From Thiotrichaceae bacterium (GTDB taxonomy: Bacteria > Pseudomonadota > Gammaproteobacteria > Thiotrichales > Thiotrichaceae), in assembly GCA_027008665.1 (NCBI GenBank), contig JALVEA010000450.1, forward strand, positions 1 to 7,000: DNA of 7,000 nt, given 5' to 3'. The stretch's first letter is position 1; each line of letters begins with the position of its first letter. Shown piece by piece: positions 1 to 5,689 of this stretch. A program made the translations under genes and the position numbers. The notes under the pieces are model-generated. The model ran no database searches, was not told the origin of the DNA, and worked only from the letters and a program-made list of their open reading frames with translations.

Positions 1-1
1 T

Positions 2-1579
2 ATAGGGGCAAATCCAACATCAAACCATCCGCGTTTTGTCAAAGAATTGGTTGCTTGCCGACGACGCGGTGGTCATGTCATTGTTATTAACCCTGCTAAA
101 GAAAAAGGCTTGGTTGACTTTACTTTACCAAGCGATTGGCGTTCCATGATAAGTGGCGGATCAGAAGTTGCCTCACTCTATTTACAACCGAATATTGGGG
201 CGGATATTGCGGTTTTAAAAGGGATTGCCAAGGCATGTTTAACCCAAAATGGACAAGATCAAGCCTTTATTGATCAGCATACTGAAGGGTTTGTTGAATA
301 TATGGCTGATATTGAACAAACAACATGGCAGGACATTACTGCATTCTCTGGTATTGAACAAACTACTTTAGAGCGGGTTGCACAATATTATACGGATGCC
401 AAAAAAGTGGTCTTCGCATGGGGGATGGGGGCGACACAACATTTGCATGGTGTTGATAATATTGAATCAATTGTTAATCTTGCTTTATTACGTGGCATGG
501 TGGGGCAAACAGGGGCTGGACTTTTACCCTTACGTGGGCATAGCAATGTTCAAGGTGTCGGTTCAATGGGGGTTGCACCTGCATTAAAAGAAGCCGTATT
601 ACAAAATATTGAACAATATATTGGAATCCCCCTGCCTCAGCATAAAGGGCTAGATACCTTAGGATGCTTACAAGCCGCACAGGATGGCATGATGGATCTT
701 GCTTTTATTCTCGGCGGTAATTTATTTGCAGCAAGTCCTGATTCCATCTTTACAGAACAAGCATTGGAACGTATACCTTTTAAGGTATATCTCAATCCCA
801 CCTTAAATCAAGGTCATGTACATGGTGTCACTGATGAGGTTCTTATTTTGCCTGTAACGGTGCGTGATGAAGAAAAACAAGCTACTACACAAGAATCAAT
901 GTTCAACTATGTGCGTATTAGCGAAGGGGGAATTTATCGTTTTCCTGATCTCTATTCAGAAATTGAATGGATTTCTCGTCTTGCCAAGCATTTAATTTCT
1001 ACTGATATTTTTGATTTTTCTATTTTTTCCAAACATCAAAGCATTCGTGAAGCCATTGCCAAAAGCGTCCCTGGTTTTTCTGCTTTACAAAAAGCAGATC
1101 AATCTCGTGAAGAATTTCAAATTGAAGGACGCACTTTTTATTCACCTCAATTCCCCACCCTACATGGCAAAGCTATTTTCCATACTCACCCTATGCCAGA
1201 ATATGCACAGCATTATGCAAAAAGAAAACATTATGAAACATCGCTTTATCGCATGAGTTCTATTCGTAGTGAAGGGCAATTTAATACGATTATTTATGAA
1301 CAAGAAGATCTATACCGCGATCAACAACAACGCTGGATCGTTTTAATGAATGCAAATGATATGAAACGCGAAGGACTCGCTGAAAATGATAAAGTAACCC
1401 TAGAAAACGAAACAGGTTATATGAAAGATCTTAATGTCCGTAGTTATGCTATTCCAACTGGGAATGTAATGACTTATTTCCCCGAAGCAAATGTCTTAAT
1501 TCCTAAAACAACAGATCAACGTAGCAAAACACCAAGTTATAAATCAATTATTATTCGGCTTGTTAAAACCACCCCTTAG
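2..1579 (+). CDS. FdhF/YdeP-type molybdopterin oxidoreductase, alpha subunit (5'-partial)
   Basis: This is the C-terminal 525 residues of a protein whose start lies before the window. The frame is open from base 2 and the first residues read IGANPTSNHPRF, a typical fold segment of the molybdopterin-binding domain, so the internal TTG at 47 is not a start. Other family signatures are GMGATQHLHG (about residues 141-150), RGHSNVQG (178-185) and the C-terminal molydopterin dinucleotide-binding domain (from about residue 415: RSEGQFNTIIYEQEDLYR, then YFPEANVLIP near the end). These match the family of E. coli YdeP, which is about 760 residues long, so roughly 230 residues are missing on the left, including the region expected to hold any iron-sulfur ligands. 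Members are cytoplasmic and resemble formate dehydrogenase alpha subunits, but their substrate is mostly unknown; YdeP has been linked to acid resistance. Formate specificity cannot be claimed here. The gene ends 140 bases from a convergent small gene, next to an apparent transposon remnant. Confidence 0.93.
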   Translation: MGANPTSNHPRFVKELVACRRRGGHVIVINPAKEKGLVDFTLPSDWRSMISGGSEVASLYLQPNIGADIAVLKGIAKACLTQNGQDQAFIDQHTEGFVEYMADIEQTTWQDITAFSGIEQTTLERVAQYYTDAKKVVFAWGMGATQHLHGVDNIESIVNLALLRGMVGQTGAGLLPLRGHSNVQGVGSMGVAPALKEAVLQNIEQYIGIPLPQHKGLDTLGCLQAAQDGMMDLAFILGGNLFAASPDSIFTEQALERIPFKVYLNPTLNQGHVHGVTDEVLILPVTVRDEEKQATTQESMFNYVRISEGGIYRFPDLYSEIEWISRLAKHLISTDIFDFSIFSKHQSIREAIAKSVPGFSALQKADQSREEFQIEGRTFYSPQFPTLHGKAIFHTHPMPEYAQHYAKRKHYETSLYRMSSIRSEGQFNTIIYEQEDLYRDQQQRWIVLMNANDMKREGLAENDKVTLENETGYMKDLNVRSYAIPTGNVMTYFPEANVLIPKTTDQRSKTPSYKSIIIRLVKTTP

Positions 1580-1601
1580 CTAAAGCTAGAGGGACTTGGT
1601 A

Positions 1602-1617
1602 GGGGAATAAATTCCCC
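1602..1617. repeat. Inverted repeat GGGGAAT-AA-ATTCCCC
   Basis: A seven-base inverted repeat with a two-base centre (a six-pair stem with a TAAA loop is the realistic fold). It lies inside the putative transposon end. No T-tract follows on either strand, so it is unlikely to be an intrinsic terminator. Its left arm can also pair with a second TTCCCC at 1656-1661. Confidence 0.7.
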
Positions 1618-1623
1618 GTTCTG

Positions 1624-1647
1624 CGTTCCTAAATAAATTTAAGAACG
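1624..1647. repeat. Inverted repeat CGTTC-C-TAAAT-AA-ATTTA-A-GAACG
   Basis: Two five-base arms on each side are separated by one C/A mismatch, with a two-base centre. It forms the innermost hairpin of the structured intergenic segment and could fold in RNA from either strand. The bases after it on the plus strand (AGTAATATTT) are only weakly T-rich, so a role as terminator of the upstream oxidoreductase gene is possible but poorly supported. Confidence 0.65.
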
Positions 1648-1719
1648 AGTAATATTTCCCCATACAAGTCATCCGCCTCACCTAACGGTATCGGGCTAAA
1701 GACTAACTTCCTCATTTAA

Positions 1720-1974
1720 TCAAACAAATAGCCAAACGCCAATCCCGACAACAAAAAACGCATAGCCTAAAAAAAAGAAACATTTCTTTTTAGGGGTTTC
1801 AAGTTGTTTTTTTGCTGCTAATTGTTTTTCTAAAAAAACACCAACAACTTTTTGGCATTCATGACAGCAGAGCTGCTTGTTCTCACCATTGATCGTGATA
1901 TTAATAAGCTTCCTTTTCTTCTTAGCTAAACTCACACCACAATGGTAACAGTTTGCTTCTAATAAATGACTCAT
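1720..1974 (-). CDS. Small cysteine-cluster membrane-anchored protein (putative metal-binding module)
   Basis: 84 residues starting at ATG 1974-1972, with a good ribosome binding site (AAGGAG at 1987-1982 on the minus strand, seven bases before the ATG), which makes the start convincing. The N-terminal half carries C9-Y-H-C12-G and then C36-C37-H-E-C40-Q, a pattern like the cysteine-rich metal-binding segment at the N terminus of heavy-metal P-type ATPases of the CcoI/FixI type (xCxHCG ... CCxGC). A lysine-rich stretch (residues 18-22 and 55-64) leads into one hydrophobic segment at about residues 65-84 that ends the protein, so it looks tail-anchored with the cysteines in the cytoplasm. The family resemblance is inferred from the cysteine spacing. 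A zinc-ribbon-like fold is the alternative. Function is unknown. It is divergent from the MoxR/Bat operon and probably has its own promoter. Confidence 0.8.
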   Translation of the reverse strand: MSHLLEANCYHCGVSLAKKKRKLINITINGENKQLCCHECQKVVGVFLEKQLAAKKQLETPKKKCFFFLGYAFFVVGIGVWLFV

Positions 1975-1981
1975 CCCCCCT

Positions 1982-1987
1982 CTCCTT
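1982..1987 (-). promoter_or_regulatory. Ribosome binding site of the small cysteine-cluster gene
   Basis: AAGGAG on the minus strand, seven bases before ATG 1974, with a run of six G directly before the ATG. It is one of the clearest ribosome binding sites in the window and fixes the start of this short gene, which supports its being real. Confidence 0.7.
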
Positions 1988-2027
1988 GATAAAAAACAAA
2001 ATTAATTGTTGTCATAATATATTTTAA

Positions 2028-2042
2028 TTTATAACTTATAAA
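2028..2042. repeat. Perfect 15-base inverted repeat TTTATAA-C-TTATAAA
   Basis: A 7-1-7 palindrome centred on C2035 in the divergent promoter region. It lies 54 bases upstream of the small minus-strand gene and about 145 bases upstream of moxR. Its size and symmetry fit a regulator operator, but AT-only palindromes also arise by chance in DNA this AT-rich, and its arms double as -10-like boxes. No cognate regulator gene is in view. Confidence 0.35.
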
Positions 2043-2187
2043 GTGTTTATTTTTTACCAACTAGAGAGATTTTGCTATTGCTATCAACTGTTGCTTACCC
2101 TTATCTATTACTAATAATTAATCCTATTCAGTAGCATAATCCCCTATAGTTTTGCCTCTTTCCCAATGGAGATTTATAGGAATAGGA

Positions 2188-3159
2188 ATGACCCATAAAC
2201 AAAGTTTTGAAACGCTTCAACAGTATATTGAAGGAAAAATAATAGGGCAGAAAAAACTAGTAAACCGATTGCTATTAGCGTTATTAGCCGATGGTCATAT
2301 GCTAGTTGAAGGCGCACCCGGTTTAGCTAAAACAAGGGCAATTCAAGTGCTTAGTGAGGCGGTTGAGGGTGATTTTCACCGCATTCAATTTACCCCTGAT
2401 CTCTTACCTGCTGATATTACAGGTACTGAAATTTTTCAACCTCAGGATGGTAGTTTCCAGTTTCAAAAAGGTCCTTTATTTCATAATCTGATTCTTGCCG
2501 ATGAAATTAACCGCGCCCCTGCTAAAGTGCAGTCTGCTTTATTAGAGGCAATGGCAGAGCATCAAATTACCGTTGCGGGAAGCACGCATCCATTACCTGA
2601 GCCGTTTATGGTCATGGCAACACAAAATCCGATTGAGCAGGAAGGGACTTATCATTTGCCTGAAGCACAACTTGACCGTTTTTTAATGCATGTTGTTGTT
2701 GACTATCCTGATTTAGAAGCAGAACAGGCGATTTTACGTTTGAATCGTGCCGAAGCATTAGAGCAAATTCAGCATCAAGAACAAACGCAAGAACCGATTA
2801 TCAGCGTTGCCGAAATTATTGCAGCCCGCCAAGATGTGATGCAAATCTATATGGCTGATAATGTTGAGCAATATATTTTGCAATTGGTGATGGCATCACG
2901 TAACCCCGATGCTTATGGTGATCAGTTAAAAGATGTGATTGCTTATGGCGGTAGTCCACGCGCCACAATGGCATTGGATCGTTGCGCTCGCGCCCATGCA
3001 TGGTTAGAAGGCAAGGATTATGTTGGCCCCGATGATGTACAGGCCATTGCCCATTGTGTGTTACGACATCGTATTTTATTAACCTTTGAAGCCGAAGCCC
3101 AAGGCTACACTTCTGATAAAGTGATTGATCAATTGCTTTCACTGGTCGCTGTTCCTTAA
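2188..3159 (+). CDS. MoxR-family AAA+ ATPase
   Basis: 323 residues, the normal length for MoxR ATPases. AAA+ motifs appear in order: Walker A GAPGLAKT (residues 42-49), Walker B LILADEINR (101-109), sensor 1 ATQNP (144-148), the arginine-finger region EAQLDRF (159-165) and sensor 2 GGSPRAT (254-260). The residues needed for ATP binding and hydrolysis look intact. The frame opens at a TTG at 2152, but ATG 2188 is chosen because AGGAAT-type purine sequence (about 2178-2187) lies just before it and the protein then begins where MoxR proteins usually do. MoxR proteins are soluble chaperone-like motors that act on VWA/DUF58 partners, and this gene leads the operon that encodes such partners, starting four bases before the next gene. 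The partner assignment is inferred from gene order. Confidence 0.95.
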   Translation: MTHKQSFETLQQYIEGKIIGQKKLVNRLLLALLADGHMLVEGAPGLAKTRAIQVLSEAVEGDFHRIQFTPDLLPADITGTEIFQPQDGSFQFQKGPLFHNLILADEINRAPAKVQSALLEAMAEHQITVAGSTHPLPEPFMVMATQNPIEQEGTYHLPEAQLDRFLMHVVVDYPDLEAEQAILRLNRAEALEQIQHQEQTQEPIISVAEIIAARQDVMQIYMADNVEQYILQLVMASRNPDAYGDQLKDVIAYGGSPRATMALDRCARAHAWLEGKDYVGPDDVQAIAHCVLRHRILLTFEAEAQGYTSDKVIDQLLSLVAVP

Positions 3160-3163
3160 ACTT

Positions 3164-4150
3164 ATGTTGAATAATGCTTTTATTAATAAAGGAGTGAATA
3201 CATCGCTCAAAGGCGATGGACTGATTCAAAGCTCTGTTAATTCCCTGTTACGGCAACAAAGCAGTGCCTCATTACTACAACGAGGACGACAAAAAATTCG
3301 CGCACCGCAAGCTGGGCAACATTTATCGGTCTATAAAGGCCGTGGTATGGATTTTGCCGAATCCCGTGCTTATATGGCAGGGGATGATATTCGTGCCATG
3401 GATTGGAAGGTCACCGCACGGACAGGCATCCCGCATACTAAAATTTTTCAAGAAGAACGCGAACGCCCTATTTTAATCTGGACCGATCTACGCCCTCCTA
3501 TGTTCTTTGCGACCCGTGGGCGTTTTAAATCAGTGATGGCAACGGAGATTGCAAGTCTATTGATATGGAAAAGTTGGCTCGATGGTGATAGAGCAGGTGG
3601 TATGATTATTGGGGCGGAACAACATATTGAAGTGCGTCCTGCGCGTAGCAAAGCGAAGGTTCTACAACTGCTACAACATTTAGCCGATTATTCTCAACAA
3701 TTAGCCCATCATGCCACTTTGCATCATGTATCTACACAAAGTGAGTCATTAGCACAGTCTTGGAAGCGATTGCGACGTGTGACTTCCTCTGGCTCGCAAG
3801 TTTTTATTATTAGTGATTTTCGTGGCTTAAATAATGGGGCGGAAAAACAATTATTATCCATTAGCCGTCATGCCGCCATTAGCTTGATCCAAATTAGTGA
3901 TCCCTTTGAACAACAACTTCCTAAAACCCAGCAAATAAAGAAACAACGTTTTTCATTAACTAATGGGCAACGATTTTTACGTCTTAATTTTGCAAATAAA
4001 AAAACCCGTGCGCAATATCAGCATAATAAGCAACAGCTTAGCGAACAATTAATGCAATTGACCAATAAAACCAAAGCAAAGCTTATTCATATATCCACTA
4101 AAGATAGTGATAATCAACGTCTTATGAAGCTTTCTGGGGGGGCTATATGA
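3164..4150 (+). CDS. DUF58 domain protein (MoxR partner)
   Basis: 328 residues from ATG 3164, four bases after the moxR stop. The DUF58 signature is clear: YKGRGMDFAESRAYMAGDDI (residues 58-77) followed by RAMDWKVTARTG (78-89) and the EERERPI segment (97-103). A VWA-like fold follows, but the stretch WTDLRPPM (106-113) has only the first aspartate of a MIDAS site and lacks its serines, so metal binding there is doubtful. FIISDFRG (214-221) is the second conserved strand. No membrane segment is visible, so the protein is probably cytoplasmic, as is usual for the copy paired with MoxR. The start is uncertain: no ribosome binding site precedes ATG 3164, whereas a good AAAGGAG lies at 3188-3194, overlapping an in-frame GTG at 3194. 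The gene ends with a four-base overlap with the next, which points to translational coupling. Confidence 0.92.
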   Translation: MLNNAFINKGVNTSLKGDGLIQSSVNSLLRQQSSASLLQRGRQKIRAPQAGQHLSVYKGRGMDFAESRAYMAGDDIRAMDWKVTARTGIPHTKIFQEERERPILIWTDLRPPMFFATRGRFKSVMATEIASLLIWKSWLDGDRAGGMIIGAEQHIEVRPARSKAKVLQLLQHLADYSQQLAHHATLHHVSTQSESLAQSWKRLRRVTSSGSQVFIISDFRGLNNGAEKQLLSISRHAAISLIQISDPFEQQLPKTQQIKKQRFSLTNGQRFLRLNFANKKTRAQYQHNKQQLSEQLMQLTNKTKAKLIHISTKDSDNQRLMKLSGGAI

Positions 4151-4707
4151 GTATAAACAGCCTTCCTACCGCTGGTACAAATATCCCTGCTGCCCCCTTA
4201 GGGCAACTCAAGGATATTCATCTACCTGATGCGGTTTCATGGTGGCCTTTAGCCCTTGGATGGTGGGTTTTATTATTTTTAGTCTTAGTTATCATTGCTT
4301 TAGGTGTTTACCTTTATATCCGTAGTCAACGACAAACACGGCAAGAAATCATTATTGAGCAAGCATTGCAACATTTCGATAGATTACAAACACAAGCATT
4401 AAATGCTAAAACATTAATTATGGAGTTATCCGCGTTGCTACGTCGGACGGCTATTTCTTTATATGGACGCGAGAAAATTGCCAATCTAACAGGGAAAAAC
4501 TGGTTATTATTTTTAAATGAATATGGTTCAACAACGGCATTTACAGAAGGCGTTGGGCAAGTATTTGCAGATCAACCTTATCGTCCTCATGTTGATTATC
4601 ATCGTCAGGCTTTATTAGGATTGACACATGACTGGCTGAAAAAGCAATTACTTAAATCCTTAGAAAAAGAACAAAAACAACAAGATAGGAAGAAACACAA
4701 TGCTTGA
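4147..4707 (+). CDS. DUF4381 single-pass membrane protein
   Basis: 186 residues. The N-terminal motif LKDIHLPDAVSWWPLA (residues 21-36) is the hallmark of DUF4381 proteins, which sit between DUF58 and VWA genes in proteobacterial MoxR operons. One membrane segment follows at about 40-58. The rest is probably a helical cytoplasmic domain, with LLRRTAISLYGRE (97-109) and LTGKNWLLFL (114-123) conserved in the family, and the C terminus is lysine-rich. Its biochemical role is unknown; a bridging part of the envelope complex is inferred. The start ATG overlaps the preceding stop as ATGA, and a run of seven G (4136-4142) is the only purine-rich sequence before it, so translation is likely coupled to the DUF58 gene. 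The end overlaps the next gene by eight bases. Confidence 0.9.
   Translation: MSINSLPTAGTNIPAAPLGQLKDIHLPDAVSWWPLALGWWVLLFLVLVIIALGVYLYIRSQRQTRQEIIIEQALQHFDRLQTQALNAKTLIMELSALLRRTAISLYGREKIANLTGKNWLLFLNEYGSTTAFTEGVGQVFADQPYRPHVDYHRQALLGLTHDWLKKQLLKSLEKEQKQQDRKKHNA
4687..4692 (+). promoter_or_regulatory. Ribosome binding site of the BatA-like gene inside the DUF4381 coding sequence
   Basis: AGGAAG lies seven bases before ATG 4700, within the last codons of the upstream gene. It supports independent initiation at this overlapping start. Confidence 0.6.
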
Positions 4708-5665
4708 GTTTGAATGGGCATGGCTATTTCTTTTACTCCCACTGCCCCTTTTAATCCGCAAATTGATTAAACCTGTTAAACAATACCGTGAACAGGCATT
4801 ACAAGTCCCTTTTTTAGATGATTTTAATCATGTTGCTATTAGCAATACGTCCAATCATTTTTCATGGCCGATCCTTTTTTTCAGTACGATTGCATGGCTG
4901 GCGTTAGTCACTGCAGTAGCACGCCCCGTGATGGTGGGGGAGTCAATTAGCCTCCCAATGAAAGGTCGTAATATTATGCTAGCCATTGACCTTTCAGGCA
5001 GTATGCGAGAGCGAGATTATCGTTTGGGTGATCAATGGGTTGATCGCCTCACTGCGACCAAATTTGTGGCGAGTGAATTTATTCAACGTCGTAAGGGCGA
5101 CCGTATTGGCTTAATACTCTTTGGTGATCAAGCCTATCTGCAAACCCCGTTGACCTTTGATCGTGCAACAGTGACTAGAATGTTAGCTGAGGCCGCTTTA
5201 GGTTTGGCAGGACAAAAAACAGCGATTGGTGATGCCATTGGCTTAGCAGTAAAACGCTTACGCGCTCAAAATGATAATGAACACGTCTTGATTTTATTGA
5301 CTGATGGTGAAAATACCGCAGGTAGCGTGGACGTTTATGAGGCAGCCGAGATTGCCGCACAACAAAATATTAGAATTTATACCATTGGAATTGGAGCAGA
5401 TAATCAGCAATCAATTAACTTTTTTCAACGCAGTTCACTCGATGAGGCCACTTTAAAGAAAATTGCCAAAATGACCAAAGGAAAATATTTTCGAGCGCGA
5501 GATACCCAAGAATTTCAGCAAATTTATGCCGAATTAGATCGTTTAGAACCCATTGTGCGTAAACAAGAACAATGGCGACCCCGTACTGACCTGTTTTATC
5601 TACCGCTTTTCATTGCATTATTGTGCTTTTCTTTAGCCGTTGTATTGCGTCATCGTTCACTTTAA
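4700..5665 (+). CDS. BatA-like VWA-domain membrane protein
   Basis: 321 residues. A hydrophobic N terminus (about 7-20) and a second membrane segment (about 57-75) precede a von Willebrand factor A domain, and a last membrane segment lies at about 297-316. The MIDAS metal site looks complete: D97-L-S99-G-S101 in IDLSGSM, T174 in GQKTAIGDAIG, and D202 in TDGENT. This layout and length match BatA/VWA proteins of MoxR operons. The VWA domain position relative to the membrane (periplasmic or cytoplasmic) cannot be settled from sequence alone. AGGAAG at 4687-4692, seven bases before the ATG, is a good ribosome binding site even though the gene overlaps the previous one by eight bases. Role by family knowledge: part of an envelope complex linked to stress resistance in some bacteria ('Bacteroides aerotolerance'); the substrate is not known. 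Confidence 0.93.
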   Translation: MLEFEWAWLFLLLPLPLLIRKLIKPVKQYREQALQVPFLDDFNHVAISNTSNHFSWPILFFSTIAWLALVTAVARPVMVGESISLPMKGRNIMLAIDLSGSMRERDYRLGDQWVDRLTATKFVASEFIQRRKGDRIGLILFGDQAYLQTPLTFDRATVTRMLAEAALGLAGQKTAIGDAIGLAVKRLRAQNDNEHVLILLTDGENTAGSVDVYEAAEIAAQQNIRIYTIGIGADNQQSINFFQRSSLDEATLKKIAKMTKGKYFRARDTQEFQQIYAELDRLEPIVRKQEQWRPRTDLFYLPLFIALLCFSLAVVLRHRSL

Positions 5666-5689
5666 TCTTTTATTTTAGACATATATAAA

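Larger units (their letters stand above)
1578..1715 (-). mobile_element. Probable IS200/IS605-family right-end remnant with omega-RNA-like scaffold (tnpB absent)
   Basis: The segment between two convergent stop codons is highly structured and is not needed by either gene. Read on the minus strand, it begins with codons for a short tail EEVSL followed by a stop (about 1713-1696), as a tnpB 3' end would. It then continues through nested stems and ends in a small AGCT-AA-AGCT hairpin (1578-1588) next to GAGGGACTTGG on the plus strand. That arrangement resembles the common IS605-type end in which GGCTAAAGCC is followed by GAGGGCTTG. Outer stems pair GAGG 1589-1592 with CCTC 1676-1679, GACTTG 1593-1598 with CAAGTC 1665-1670, and GGGGAA 1602-1607 with TTCCCC 1656-1661. 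An inner hairpin spans 1624-1647. No transposase or TnpB reading frame remains in the window, so this would be a solo remnant or non-autonomous copy. The structure is seen directly; the family assignment is inferred from remembered end sequences, and the borders are approximate. Confidence 0.5.
1975..2187. promoter_or_regulatory. AT-rich divergent intergenic region, likely promoters for both directions
   Basis: 213 bases between the start of the small minus-strand gene and the MoxR start. Both genes face outward, so promoters for each are expected here. On the plus strand a plausible but weak pair is TTGCTT at 2091-2096 with AATAAT at 2113-2118 (16-base spacing). CATAAT at 2135-2140 is another possible -10 box but has no good -35 partner. 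On the minus strand several TATAAA/TATAAG-like boxes lie between 2028 and 2042, overlapping an inverted repeat. I see no convincing coding sequence or riboswitch here. Confidence 0.4.

Noticed and set aside
1602..1660. Intrinsic terminator for the oxidoreductase gene or the small minus-strand gene
   Set aside because: Hairpins are present, but no run of T follows them on either strand, so a classical terminator call is not supported.
2152..2187. TTG at 2152 as the moxR start, adding 12 residues
   Set aside because: The added residues (MPLSQWRFIGIG) do not look like the MoxR N terminus, there is no ribosome binding site before the TTG, and ATG 2188 has a purine-rich leader.
2166..2198. Ten-codon upstream reading frame (MEIYRNRNDP) with two AGG codons overlapping the moxR start
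   Set aside because: There is no ribosome binding site before its ATG, and the sequence is more simply explained as the moxR leader and ribosome binding region.
2816..3229. 137-residue minus-strand reading frame across the moxR 3' end
   Set aside because: It is a shadow of the MoxR and DUF58 coding strands, with no recognisable domain or ribosome binding site.
3816..4150. MIDAS metal site in the DUF58 protein
   Set aside because: The DxSxS pattern is absent (DLRPPM at residues 108-113), so an active MIDAS cannot be claimed.
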